Assembly: GCA_034509425.1 (NCBI GenBank)
Contig: JAVTVJ010000508.1
Coordinates: 806,001-870,000 of the forward strand
Source of the DNA: Eopsaltria australis
Lineage: Eukaryota; Chordata; Aves; Passeriformes; Petroicidae
Direction: 5' to 3'
Length of the DNA: 64,000 nt
In this document: positions 52,056-64,000 of the stretch, piece by piece
Layout: every line of letters starts with the position of its first letter
Position numbering within the stretch: the stretch's first letter is position 1
Translations under genes and position numbers: made by a program
Notes under the pieces: generated by a model
What the model was told of the DNA's origin: nothing
Seen by the model: only the letters and a program-made list of their open reading frames with translations
Database searches by the model: none

Positions 52056-52144
52056 TTACATCTTGTACTGGAAAAGGAGGTTTGCAGAACAGCCTATCAC
52101 AGACTTCTGTAGTGTGATAAGAACAAATTCAAAAGCTCCATTAG
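52056..52144 (+). CDS. ZNF277: ZNF277 exon 3
   Basis: The exon follows TTATTTTTAAAG and ends before GTAAGT. It encodes YILYWKRRFAEQPITDFCSV and then IRTNSKAPL, strongly conserved with mammalian ZNF277. Length is 89 bp; it enters in phase 2 and leaves in phase 1. The split codon at the exon 2/3 junction reads AG|T (Ser), where the human protein as I recall it has Arg. No other AG nearby would preserve the frame and conservation, so this looks like a genuine substitution. Confidence 0.96.
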
Positions 52145-53853
52145 GTAAGTATGCTGCTTGCTTACTCTGATGGGCAGATCATGTGATTCTGGCGTATGCT
52201 GCCGCTTTGATCAGCCAAATGTGTCTGACACCAGGTCAGAAAACCACAGAAGTAATGTTTAACTTTTAAGCACATATTTAAACTTGTATTTTCCGAGGAT
52301 TACAACACGTGCTTCAGCACTGTGCTGAGTGAGGATGAGCTCAATACCTGCTTAAATGCACTGTGACCTGGGGCCCATGGCAAATCAAGGCCTGGAAGCA
52401 GAGCTGCTCACATCAGTGCTGGGGAGACCTCGGTACCCACTGCAGAAATAATTAGTGATGGTCCTTCCAAAATGATAAGAAACATTCCCAGTGAGCTGCC
52501 TTCACTGACTTCACCCTGCCCACCACCTGCACTGATGCTGTTACTTCTTCTTGGACATCAGGGCCCCCTTCCTGTCCCCTGCCACAGCACTCCCTGCCCC
52601 AAGTGTGTCAGGAGACGTTATCTTCACAGAAGCAACACAATTCTGCAGATTTCTGGGCTCCAACACAAGCCTCAAACCATAGTTCACTGTTCTGCTGCAG
52701 TGGTGTGGTGGCACAGGGACAGTGTTGACTGTGTGGAGGAAGTGTTTTTCTGAGAAGTAGCTGATGCATTACTTTGGCTTTCCTTTTCTAATAGAAAAAC
52801 ACAGTTTACCTAAAATAGATTAGAATTTTAGAGCTTTACTGCATCTTTAATTCTCAATGGAGACTTTAAAAGAGAGGAAACAATGCATACAGCTGATGTC
52901 AGAGATGGTTAGAAGGTGAAAACGGAGTACGAAATGGATGAAAGTAATTTTTTTAATCATTCAAAATAATCTTAAGAAAAGCAGCCCTGGAAAACATGAA
53001 AATCACTCCAAAAATCATAATTCTGTTTCTCTTACCTATGTACGTTTTTGCTTTTGAAATTTTAACACCACTCAGTTAGAAAACTGCAAATCAGGCACCT
53101 GAATATCAGAATTCTAAAATATCAGTGAACCGTCTCTCTCTCTCCTTCTCCCTCCCCTCTCACCTCTTGTCTCCCCCTACAGAAAATTGTTCTTATCTCA
53201 AAATATTATCTTTTGTATTTTCCTACATACTGAGTAATTTTAATTCCTTTGAATAAAATCTGTTGCCTTCTTCAACTAGATGACCATAAATAGTAGAAAA
53301 GTTACTAAAGGTAAAATATGTGTAAGACATAAGTAGAAATGTAAATTAGCCAAGTCTCAATGTATGGTACTAAACAGTTGTTGTGTATATCCACAGGTGG
53401 AAAAATATTTGATTATTTGAAGGTAATGTGATAGATCAGAGCAAGGGAAGGATAAACCAAATTATGATAGCTCCTTAAAACTGACAATTACTTAGGGAAA
53501 TAACTGATAGGATAAAATTAAAGATGATTTCATATTTCTTTCATGCTGACTTTAATCTGTAACCAATATAAATGGTAATTGTTTTATGTGTCCAGAAGAA
53601 CCATCATAGAAATTAATAAAGCTGGTAGTGGAGAAAAGCTGTACAAGGCTTTTGCTTTCATACTCCAATATAAATATGCACAAATATTTAAGTATGTTTC
53701 ATTAAATTATGAAATTAAAGTATTTTTTATAGATTAAAAATATTATTCTTACATTGTTAATGTATTCCAAAGTCTTAGCAAATTATCTGCCAGTAATATT
53801 CAAAGCAGCTGCAACTTCCTATTCCTTACTCGCACTTTCTAATCTCTTAACAG
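52145..53853 (+). other. ZNF277: ZNF277 intron 3
   Basis: This 1.7-kb phase-1 intron has a GC-richer unassigned patch at about 52310-52750. At 53131-53182 it contains a long pyrimidine tract ending in CAG that resembles a strong decoy 3' splice site. No repeat was identified. Confidence 0.9.
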
Positions 53854-53936
53854 AGGAACAGGACAATTATTTTCTTTTATGTGATGTTTTACCAGAAGAC
53901 AGATTACTTAGAGAACAGCTTCAGCAAAAGAGACTG
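53854..53936 (+). CDS. ZNF277: ZNF277 exon 4
   Basis: The acceptor is CTTAACAG and the donor CTG|GTAAGA. The exon is 83 bp, enters in phase 1 and leaves in phase 0. It encodes EEQDNYFLLCDVLPEDRLLR followed by EQLQQKRL, close to the mammalian protein. The C-terminal part is charged and Gln-rich and continues into the Glu/Gln helix of exon 5. No zinc ligands of the first two fingers lie here. Confidence 0.96.
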
Positions 53937-56900
53937 GTAAGAAATTACTGTTGTTTCATTTTTAAGGTAAAGACTCCAATAGAATAATATATGGTAACTT
54001 AGTAGGCATTTTAAAGTGAAAGCATTTTTTGCTAGATGGCAAAATTCTGAATTTGTTTAAACTCATTACCCTAGCTGCTGCACAAACATACACAAATCCC
54101 CTTTTTATAGATTTTTCTGTGGGATTAGTTTACAAGTTGTATGTCAATGGTCCACACAAGTGGAAAATACGACCAGAACACTGAAAAAGATTGAGTGTGC
54201 TGAACATTTTTCTTCTTGCAAGGATCTGCAGTGCATTGACACACTGTTTTTCATGTAGTAATATACATCTAGGGAAATTAGCAAAATGAAACTCAGTGTG
54301 CGATACCATGAGCAGAGAGGTGATATTTATCTGCAAAGTCTTTGAGCAAGTTGTTTTTGGACATTCACACTCCCTTTCCCAGATTTCATTAATTCACAGT
54401 CTCGAACTCACAAGCACCATGGTGTGTGAGTGGAGGAAGTTTGGCCAGTGTTGTTTCTGTGAGATGCAGAGGACAAGAAATGCCAGCACTAGAGTCCACA
54501 TGAGCCACTCTGATTCTTCTTGCTTGGTGATGGCAACCTCATACTTCAGACAGACCTTGCTGAGCATTTGGGCATTGTCAGTTCTGAATGGATGGTCCTT
54601 CAAGTTCAACTCACGCTGACTAGCTTCCAGGAGTGTTAGTCCAGGTTGTTGACCCAGTGGGGTTTTTTCTGTATTTTCTTCTTTGAAATGCACATCTGGA
54701 GCATGGTTTTGCTGTTGGGCTAACTTAGAGATGAATGTTACATGGTACACAGCAGCCTTGTTGACAATCTCCTCATGTTAGGCTGCAGGGTATTCTGCTG
54801 GAGATCAGAATACCCCATATCTGAACTGTGGGATGTTAGAGTGCAGGCCTTATGGTCTTTACATAAATGCATTCCTCAGTTCAGTGCTGGCAGCTGTGTC
54901 CTGAGAATTGTCAACACAGGCCTTTTAACCCTTTATTATGCTGTTTCTTTTGGTATGTTTATATTACACGTTTGTACATACACAGTATGCAAACAAAGAC
55001 ACTTTAAGTGATATGCATTCAGAATAAAGGAGAATGTTACAAAATCTGAATTCTAGTCCTAGGGAAATTTGGATTGGCAGGCAAAATCCACTTGGTTCAG
55101 CTGCTCTGTGAGTGCTGTTTCAATTTGCTGGCAACAGTAATATTCTTCAGCTTGAAGTACATGACTAGTTCCCAGAACTGGAAGAATACATACAAGTCTT
55201 ACACAGCTTTCCATAGGACCCCAGCTCCTGCAAAGGAGAAATATGGTAGTTCTTCCACTGGGGATTTCCCATAGAGTTGGAGTTGCCTGAACTGAAACCT
55301 ACATTCCTACGTAGGTCCATTGAATTGGCATGGACTAAAAAAACAGCTGATGCACTAACGCCTAGCATGCTTCCCTTCCAAAGCTATCTGGGACCATAAA
55401 AAAGGTTTGTCTGGATCAATATCTTACCCTTGACAGCAGCTAAGTGTCTCTGGTATGTGCTGTCTTCTGATCTAGGGGTGATTCTTTCCCAAAATACTCA
55501 CTTAGTCTCCTGCAGTTGGCAGCTCAAAAATTTCTGAATCCAGCAATATGAGCCTCCAACTCTGAAACCACAAAAACTTCCAGGATCCCCACTACTTGCA
55601 GGAGTGAGTTGTGCAGCTGAACCACACACTGGGAGAGAACCATCTCTATGGTCCTTTTGAACTTGTCGTGTCACACCTGGCAGGTTTTTGTATTAGAAGA
55701 GGTAGTGAAGAATTTATCCTTAGTATTATCCAGACTATTCATGATTTGTCTCCTGATTTATCTGCCTTACATCATGTCTTTCATTAGCCCTGTGCTGGAG
55801 TGCACACTCATGGCAAAGAAGGACAATAATATCCTGGGCTGTGTAAGGAAGAGTGTTGCAGTCAGGCCAAGGGAGATGATCCTTCCCCTCTACTCAGCAC
55901 CTCTGAGACCACATCTGGAGTGCTGGGTCCAGCTCAGGGCTCCTCAGTACAAGAAAGATATGGACTTTCTTGAGCAGCTCTGGTGCAGGATCACAGAGAT
56001 GCTTAAGGGACTGTGACATCCTACATGCAGGGGGAGGCTGAGACAGCTTGGCCTGTTAAGTCTGAAAGACAAGGCTCACAGGGGTATTTAGTGATGTATG
56101 TAAATACTTGATGGGAATGAAAAAGGAGTCACATCCTTCTCAGTTGTGCCCACCAACAGAAAAAGAACTAATGGGCATGAATTAAAAATCAGGAAATTCA
56201 CCCTGAAAACAAAAAACCCACTTTTCTTTTACTGTGAAGGTTGTCAAACACTAGAACAAGTTGCCCAGAGAGGTTGTAAACTCTTCATCTGTGCAGACAG
56301 TCAAAAGACAACTCAAAGACACTCCTGGGTAACCAGGTAGAGGTGACCTTGCTTGGGCACAGGGGTTGGACTTGTTGCTCTCAGGAGATCCTTTGCACCC
56401 TCAGTGATTAGGTGATTTGAGGCTGAGGAATGCTGTTTGGTGGTGCTTCATGGTGCATCATTGCTGCACTTCTCTGTATCTTCTACAGTTCCTACAATTC
56501 CTTTGGGTTTGTGAAAGACATCTTGAACTTTGCATGTGGCCATGCAATGTAATAATATATATATACATATAAGTATGTAATACGTTGGTGGCTTTTAGAG
56601 AGGAAAAAGGGTTGTGATTGAGCATGCAGCTGATGTTTTCATAGAACCATCTTATTACAAATAATACCTCCTGGCTGCTACAAATTGGACTGTACTTTTT
56701 TGTTTTTTAAAGGGCATTTGTTTCTGATTTTGTGGTGTTTTGTACTATGCAGTTCTATACCAGCTAAGCCTTTTCTCCACTGTAGTTCCAAGGGCATGTG
56801 GAGTCTGTTGGCAGGTGAGCAATCTCATCTTCTCTGCAAGTAGACATTTCCTCCACCTCTGGAACGAGTGGAGAATTTAACCCAAAGCAAGCGCTGGTTT

Positions 56901-59900
56901 TGTTTACAGAGTAATTCAATTAGAAAAGAAAGAAATATGAATTCTTATTATGGTGAGAAATAGTTTGCAGTTATCACTGTTTTGAACATCAGAGTTGCAT
57001 CCTCAGTTTTTACAGAAGGATTTTATGAAATCAAGCTGCAGCTGTAGCTGGGGCTAATGGAGTCACTGCTTTAGTCACAGCAATAAAGTCTGTTTATTTT
57101 TTCATTTCCTTTTGCTGCAATCAGAGTGTTCACTTGCAAGTTAAATAGATATTTTACTTTGTAAAGCCTTTTACCTCTAGACAAGTCCAGCAATTAAGAG
57201 TGACCTGGCAAATGGGCTCATGTGAATTGCGTAGAATAAAGACCAGAACTGTACAACTTTTGGTGATTTTTCTGCAGCCTTTGAATCCTAACTGCTGTCT
57301 TCAACAGCAAGCCCCAACAAGGACAAATGCTGTCTTTAAAATGTGCTGCCTGAAGCATTTCATTCTGCAGTTTTGAAACTCCAGTTTAGGAATATTTCAG
57401 GCTGTATTGCAGCAGGGAGCTAGCCAAGGTGGATGTCACGCAGGGACATAATGGTGACTGTGATGTATTGAGAGTGCCCAAGGAATGAGCCTGAAGTAGG
57501 TTAGAGAGCACAGCTTGCTGAAATAGCTGACAATGCAGTGAAATACAAAACAGATACGGCCTTTTGGAAAAACACAGTCTTGACAAAGAATTCGTAGTTG
57601 TGAAGCAATACCAGGCAAGGAAGTCCTGGCAGCAAAACCAGAGATACATGGAGGGACAGTGTCGTTATAAGCCACTTGGGTGTTTCTTCAAATAAAAACG
57701 TAACATCCCCAAACCTTTCTTTTTGAAAATACATACTTCCTGCAACAGCACTGACCTTGTCTTGCTGTCATGTATACAGCTATTCACCTGTCATCTGAGT
57801 GGGAGTTTTAGGTGAAGGGGGGCTTCTCTTTCTCCTAATTAATAAAGACCCTGAAGAGGAGTCTTCACCAAGACTGCTAGATGTACCAGCTTCCCAGGAA
57901 GAGCTGGGAATGATCCCTAGTTTGTCACAGTCTTAAGCTGAGACAAGGTTCAGGAGGTGGAAGATATACACTGGAAGGGATGGAGATGTTAGTCCAGTTT
58001 AGTGTAATGCAACATCAGAAGTGCTTACAGAGTAGCAGTAATGGCAGCATGTTAATACCTGCTTCTGATTTCTATAGGCCTTTCTTTGTCTGTGTTGAGT
58101 TTTTAATTGCTTTTCTTAAGCAGTCTGGAATCTTGCCCCTCTTCTATGGGTTTATGAAGACTTGTCATACTAGTGGTCAGCAATAGTTTTATCTGATTCC
58201 ATGTTGACTGTTGGGTAAATTATATCAGATTTTAATACATACAATGTCCAACCTTTAACTCTTTCTTATCCTTTGCTGATCTTGGATCTTTTTTTCTTTT
58301 GTTTTAAACACATTTCTTTTAACAGTTGTGATGTAATTAGACTGAAGCCCTGAATGTTCCAAACATTCCTCTTTGCCTGTGTTTGGTCTTTTGCTGCATT
58401 GGATCTGTGCTCTTTTTTGCTGTTTATTTCTGATGTATTTGGGGGTGGGGGAAGGTCAGTTTTTGCCATTTCATTTTACTGTGTTAGCCTGTCTCCATCT
58501 TCCTTTGCTTGTCTTGATTCAGACAAACTTCACCTTTCTCCTGCTTCAGCTTGGCAGACTGTGGTGTGTGTCTAATGTAATTTCAGCCCAATTTTTCTTT
58601 TCATACATCTTTACAAAATTAGTTTTCTTCATACCATGAAACTCTTCCTCCTTTCATTTTAATTGACTCAGCTTCCTGAATGCCTTTTCAGGTGAAGGTT
58701 TTAGCCTATATCACTTCAGTAGCTGAGTCAACTCAAGGAGAGGAGCAGTAGGGAAGAAAGGAAGAACCTAAGAGCAAAAAGGGCCAACAGCTAGAGGAGC
58801 AATCCCTTATACCTGTCCCAGTTAGTCATTCCAATGTTCATTTTGAGCCCAATCTCTGTGGAGTAGTCTGAAATCAAGGCTGAGGTACAGGAAAAAAAAG
58901 AAGGGGAAAAAAAAAGGAAACAAACACTTTTTTTTTTTAAATGTTTTGGATATTTTTGTCTTAGTACCAACAATTAATTAATGCTGGCATCCCCAAACAT
59001 TCAAGGAGGTTGGAAGCTGGTGTAAGTATTTAAGCAAATTGCTCATTTCCTGCCTCATACTTCAGTTTCTGCTTGACTTACATTAGCAGAACATCTCTGC
59101 TCAGAAAAATCTCAGTTTTATGTAAGTTATTGTAATTGCTGTTCTCCCTTTGAAGTCCCAGCAGTGAAATAGAGGGTTGGAAATGTCTGTAGGGAAGAAG
59201 AGCAGCCCTGTTGCTTTTGCTGTATTTGATGTGAACTGGTGCTTTTAATTCCTCACCTGTCCAAGTATCAAATGTGCTTTCTGGTTTGGAAAGTTCCCTC
59301 TAGCAATGAAAGATGCCAATATTTCATAAAAAGGAGGGTCTACCGTGGAAAATATTTTTTAAACTCTGTTGAGTAAATTGGTAAAGCAACAATGCTGGGT
59401 TAGTCAGAGATTCCCAGCTGCCAAGCGTGCTGGTGTAGGGGAAATGGGAAGGGTGAGAGTGGAGCAGTAGCATTGTCTGTATGGAGAATGCTTCTTCCTC
59501 CTCAGACATAACTGAGAACAGCTGCTAACAAGGGCTTCAGTAACCATTCTGGAGTTAGGCAGACAAATACTGCAGAAAACTTTTTTCCCTCCTAATAAAT
59601 TGAAATCAGGAAGCTACATTGGAATACCCTTAATGAAGGTGAGGGTGTTTAAACCCTTTCTGTCCTTCTGTTTGAATTGTGGAAATCATTGCTTTTGATT
59701 TCCATTTAGGTTGTTTCCAGTGTTGTTTACAAAATATATAAACTGTGTTTATGATGGTTTCAAATCCAAGGGTAACCAAACAGGGTCAAACATGCTGCTG
59801 CGTGGAGAGGGAGGCAGCTTCTCATATCAATTTCTACTGATATGGTATGGGACATTTGCTGCCTGCATGGAGCAGTCATACTTAATTGCATCTCTGCTGA

Positions 59901-61565
59901 AGGGCTCTGACAAGGTGTGCTCCATTCACCTCTTTCCAGAGTGAGCGCTGAAAAATAGGAATTCACATTTCTGTGAGCTGATGTTTTGCATAACGCAGCA
60001 GGACTTGAGCAGATACGACCTAAAATGTGAGTACGTGCTGCTGAGCATGACTCCAACATAAAATGTTCACCTTGTAGTACAAAAACAAACAGAAAAGCCC
60101 CAGCATTTTCAGGGTAACAGACTCTTAGCTGATGTGCAACAGCTACAGCTCCCAAGTGGTGTGGTTGGATATGGGCCCTGGAAGGGGCTGTGGCACAGTG
60201 TGCCCATGTCCCCCAGCACCCACTGACCCCAGGCCAAGTGCACCTCAGGTGCAGTGCTCTCCTGCACTCTTGACAGGCATCTTATCACCCCACTGCCCCT
60301 CAGTGGGTGTAGCATGCTGCTTTTGTGGAAGAGAAGTAGACAGCACGTTTATCTGCCCAGTGCCAGGCCCCTGCCATCTCTCAGTGGGCAGTGGGGTGTG
60401 GTACATCCACACCAGCCCGTCTGCACTGCAGGACACGCTGGGGCATTTCATCACAATAGCTCAAGCTTTCCTCTCATTTCTTTTGGGGTTCAGGGGGTGT
60501 GTCTTTCCTTTCTTTTCTCTTTTCTGCCTTCTCTGGAGTTTATCCAACAGACATAGCTGAGTGTAATTCAGAGGTACCCCATGGACAAATTATTAATCCA
60601 CATGAAAGAGTTACTAAAGAGGCAGGTGAGAAACACAGAGTTTCACTGCAGCTTCTAAAGAGATAGATTGAGAAAATCCCCTAAGAAATTCAGTCAGGAT
60701 CCTGAATATCAGAAAGCAGGCAGGAGCACCTTTATGTTGCACAGAAATTAAATCCTTTCCCAGTTATCAGTACTTAAACCACAAGTACAGAGTAGTATGC
60801 TGCTAGGCTGAAAATATGCTAAGTTTTAATCCAGACATTGTTTCTCCCGTGTCCCAGATGATTATGGCCTTTCCATCTGAAGTGCATAATAACTGCACAG
60901 TGTAACCATGCTGCTGCTGTTACAGCAACACAGACAAATCACCTGCTGCTTGATTTTGTTGTTGTTGTTAGGAAAGTGCACCAAGTGTTGTAAAGTGTCT
61001 GACCCGGCCTGTTGCCCTACTTTAAACAGAGGAGGAAGGCAGGACCAGGAGGAAGGCAGTGCTCCTTTTCCCTGGGTTTGGTATGTGCCACAGCTTCTTA
61101 CAGAGACTGCCAGGGCTGTGTCCTGGATTAGGAAAAAGCCCTCTAGGTTGCCTGCAATTAGCCATGTAGGATTGAGTTTGTCATTCCACTGGGTGGGAGG
61201 TGGGTACCCATAAACCTGCTCATTGATACCAGAGGTAAACCTGAATCACAAGTAGAGACATTAAACTGATACATTTTATACAGAATTATTTAAATAGTTG
61301 CGTAAGGTGTCACTGTGGATTCTGTTTATTTCCATGCACTGTGTATATAAAGAATTGTACTGGCACTTAACTGGGACACATACTGCCGCTTCCAAACAAT
61401 TGGAATTTTTGTGAGAACCCACACTCAAAACATACTAACATCTGGTTTGTGCCAGCAGCACATTTGAATTTTATATGTTCATTGTTACCAGTAAGGATAA
61501 AGATGTATAATAAGCTTATGTGATGGAATGATTTTATGATTATGATTTTGTCTGTCTCTTTGTAG
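53937..61565 (+). other. ZNF277: ZNF277 intron 4
   Basis: This 7.6-kb phase-0 intron carries the longest sense CR1 fragment of the window (about 55785-56425). It also has a short AT microsatellite near 56555-56570 and a GC-richer unassigned patch at about 60140-60460. I see nothing nameable elsewhere in it. Confidence 0.9.
55785..56425 (+). mobile_element. CR1 LINE 3' fragment (about 640 bp)
   Basis: The left part encodes decayed CR1 RT C-terminal sequence (for example REMILPLYSAPLRPHLECW), followed by a 3' segment ending in CACAGGGGTTGGAC and a worn GTGATTAGGTGATTTG terminus. Stops and frame breaks make it non-coding. It sits in ZNF277 intron 4 in the gene's own direction. Confidence 0.88.
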
Positions 61566-61657
61566 AGAGAAATTCTAGAACAGCAACAACAAGAGAGATA
61601 TGACACAAGTTTTCATAGTATGTGTATGTTCTGTGATCAAGAATTCACAGGAAACAG
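61566..61657 (+). CDS. ZNF277: ZNF277 exon 5 (start of second zinc finger)
   Basis: The exon follows CTCTTTGTAG and ends at AACAG|GTTCG, a weaker donor than the others. It is 92 bp and starts in phase 0 at residue 139. It encodes REILEQQQQERYDTSFHSMC followed by MFCDQEFTGN. The run of four glutamines is conserved. Cys158 and Cys161 are the first two ligands of the second zinc finger, which is completed in exon 6. Confidence 0.96.
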
Positions 61658-62282
61658 GTTCGTTTATTGCCCTGTTTGCTTTCATTTTATTTTTTGATAT
61701 CTGCTCAGCATCTTTGCTTATGTTTTCATTGTCATTGAACCAGTTAATGCATAATGGTAGGACTCAGAAAATATAATCAACTATGAAGTATAGTTTAAGT
61801 ATTTCTTTCAACTGAAGTGCCATTTTAAATAGATCCTGTCCTACTTCTCAAGCATTTTTATTTGTTCCAGTGCAATTATTTCTACTACACAGTACGCTGG
61901 AGTTGGGAATGAACCATTTTAAAGAGAAACTTTTTTGGCAGCTGTTTTAGTGACAAAAAGAGCTGTGTAAGCCAGTGTGATGGCTAAAAAATATTTTTAT
62001 CCAGTAGTACATTTTCCTATTTAAAGCTCACCTATCTTATGTGAATTTGAGTGTCAAATAAAAAAGAGGAGAGGAAAATTAGAGTGAGAACAGAGGGCTT
62101 TACAGCATCCATCAAGTGTGAGCAAGAATTGCACTGGAGTACACGCTCCAAAGAAACTTTGTTTATTCAGAGTAAATCAGTTTCAGTTGGAGAGGCTAAG
62201 TGTCTTTGTGTGGGTAGTGCTGGTAATCTGGAAGGGTAGAAGCACCCAGGGTCATGTTCCTGCATGTTCTGTGAGTGTCCCT

Positions 62283-62306
62283 CTCTACTGTCTGGTGACA
62301 GTAGAG
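62283..62306. repeat. 10-bp hairpin with 4-nt loop
   Basis: CTCTACTGTC and GACAGTAGAG pair perfectly around TGGT. The sequence TCTGGTGACA recurs 19 bp downstream. Confidence 0.9.
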
Positions 62307-62421
62307 GACATCTGGTGACATCCTCTCCTTCCTCTTGGGTCCAACAGGCAAAATGCATGTCTGAAAATCATGCCTGGACTATGTGAAAGCAAGTGTCAAC
62401 ATTCGGATGTTTCTTTAGTCC

Positions 62422-62475
62422 GCAGAAGCAGAAGCTGAGGCATATAGAGAGGTTGGGCACCTAAGGAAGTAACCA
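62422..62475 (-). repeat. MIR-like remnant
   Basis: GAAGCTGAGGCATATAGAGAGGTTGGGCAC is close to the conserved MIR core segment in reverse orientation. Only about 50 bp remain recognisable. Confidence 0.4.
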
Positions 62476-63018
62476 GTATATCTCTGTTAGAAGAATATCT
62501 TGTTTGTACATCCATTATGTTTATTTGTGTACACTTTTGAGTGCCATTCATGTTGCTGATGCTGTGTGAAGCAATATTGATGTAAAAGCACATTGCATCC
62601 AAGAATTTCTGCTCTGCTAACCAGCATAGAGAAGTCTGACAAATGGCTTTGTAGAATGTTTCTCAGGAGGGTTGTTTGAAATGTCATTTGCTTATACAGG
62701 GTAATGAATGAGCTTTGTTAACAGTGAGGGTCAAAATAAACTGTACTGTAACTTTCATTTAAAGGATTGTATTTCACACATGTGGATTGAGCAGTTGAAA
62801 TGTTACTGAACATTCAGCAGAGCTGAAAATGAAAAGCTTCCTGTTTCAATAAAATCGCATTCTTTTTTCCTAGCAGCAGCAGCAGCAAGACTATTACTGT
62901 TTATTTAACTTTGGCTTTTATGTGGTTTTAGAGCCATTGGTGTATTTTAAATCACTAATTGAATAATTCTTACATATATCCAAAAGACTGTAACATTCTA
63001 TTTGAATGTCTTTTTTAG

Positions 63019-63129
63019 ATCTGTCCTTCTCAATCATATGGCAAGAGAGCATGCCTTTAACATTGGGCTGCCAGATAACATTGTGAACTGCTATGAGTTT
63101 TTGGCTCTGTTACAGGGAAAGCTTGACAA
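63019..63129 (+). CDS. ZNF277: ZNF277 exon 6 (end of second zinc finger); gene continues off the window
   Basis: The acceptor is CTTTTTTAG and the donor AA|GTAAGT. The exon is 111 bp. The split codon AG|A restores the conserved Arg, and the exon then reads SVLLNHMAREHAFNIGLPDN and IVNCYEFLALLQGKLD. His175 and His180 complete finger two, giving C-x2-C-x13-H-x4-H. With two bases of the next codon, 205 codons of ZNF277 lie in this window. The human protein is about 450 residues, so the remaining fingers and the C-terminus are beyond position 64000. Confidence 0.96.
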
Positions 63130-64000
63130 GTAAGTAGAGTTTTGTTTGTTTGTTTTCAATAAACTTGGGTTGTATTTATTCTAACTTGGAAATAGTAAGT
63201 AAAAATGAATTCCACATTTGTGGCTCGTTACAAAGAAGCAGAGAGAGCATGTAAGTTTGTTGTGAGTCCTGTTAGAAGTCATTTTGTTGACTTATTGAAA
63301 GCTAATTCATAACAGTTCATAGTATGAAACCAAGTGCTGTGTTTCAGTTACACCTTGCACAGTTTGCATTGACATCAATAATAGCACATGCCTTCTGCTC
63401 ATAACTGTTAGCATTAATGTTCTTCCTCATCATAACAAACTTTTTGCTAAACATCTCTTTAATCACTCAATACAGAGTCCTTGTACCAGTGTTCATTTGC
63501 CTCCATATACCATTTCTTTGGGATGTTTGGTCTCTCCCTTTTGTACTGCTTACAGAGTAAACACAGAGCAGGAGGGGATAGATACATGTTAACTTTTTCC
63601 AGAAATGAAGACACATTAAGAATGCCTTTTATCATTGGTGTTGCCTAATGCACTGAATTACCATGCTCACTGATAATTTGCAGCTCTACTGTTTATCAGT
63701 AGGACCTGAGGCTTTCAGTTAGAGGGACTTTTCTCAAAGCTGATCCTCTCTGTAGTTAATGCACATGCTGAAATTGTGTCCACAGTTGTGAAAGGCCACT
63801 CCTCCTAGGGCTCAGAATAGACTTAATAGCTGTGCTAGTAGAGTAGTACCTGAGAATAAATTACTGGAGGAGAAAAATCTTGTTTCAGGCCAATAAGACT
63901 ACATTATGTATGCTGTCAGAAAGCCTTCTGTACTCTTTGTGGGAATGCCTTTCTCAATCAGAGCAAACACTTTGCTGTCAGCAGGTGGGGCAAAGCAGAT
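63130..64000 (+). other. ZNF277: ZNF277 intron 6, 5' part
   Basis: The intron starts with a GTAAGT donor in phase 2 and runs to the window edge. No repeat or exon was recognised. Confidence 0.85.

Larger units (their letters stand above)
61658..63018 (+). other. ZNF277: ZNF277 intron 5
   Basis: This 1.4-kb phase-2 intron contains a small perfect hairpin at 62283-62306, a MIR-like scrap at about 62422-62475 and a short AGC repeat around 62872-62887. Confidence 0.9.

Noticed and set aside
52310..52760. GC-richer patch with a 93-codon frame in ZNF277 intron 3
   Set aside because: Considered as an alternative exon, but no good splice-site pair and no similarity to ZNF277 were seen.

Overview
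The window is vertebrate nuclear DNA, and the repeats identify it as avian. Fragments of CR1 LINEs (the main avian non-LTR retroelement) lie in both orientations. There is also a nearly full-length solo LTR of an ERVL-like type that I associate with neoavian, perhaps songbird, genomes. The species is not determined. The gene pair DOCK4/ZNF277, head to head, matches the order on human 7q31.

Layout. Positions 1-29404 are read as the start of the first intron of DOCK4, which is on the minus strand. They hold CR1 fragments, a solo LTR, old tRNA-derived SINE remnants, a 47-bp minisatellite and a perfect 16-bp hairpin, but no further exon that I recognise. A CpG island spans about 28485-30115. Inside it, the first coding exon of DOCK4 (minus, start codon at 29441) and the first coding exon of ZNF277 (plus, start codon at 29826) diverge from an interval of only 384 bp, so this is a shared, probably bidirectional promoter. 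Positions 29826 to the right edge belong to ZNF277. Six coding exons are in the window (29826-29868, 48706-48904, 52056-52144, 53854-53936, 61566-61657, 63019-63129). Their phases join without a break into 205 codons plus two bases, and the gene runs off the right edge. The introns hold CR1 pieces, microsatellites and possible regulatory motifs.

Function. ZNF277 is a nuclear C2H2 zinc-finger protein, linked in mammals to Polycomb (BMI1) and to the ribosomal protein uS5. DOCK4 is a guanine-nucleotide exchange factor for Rac/Rap GTPases. The two proteins are not known to act together; the link visible here is the shared CpG-island promoter.

I found no CRISPR array, no bacterial-type operon and no evidence of an undescribed gene system. 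Nearly all other open frames are short intronic chance frames or shadows produced by the GC-rich island. The most notable items are the compact divergent promoter with a TATA/initiator pair on the DOCK4 side, an upstream frame overlapping the ZNF277 start, the solo LTR lying in sense within DOCK4, the 47-bp minisatellite, the intronic hairpin and two RFX-like motifs.
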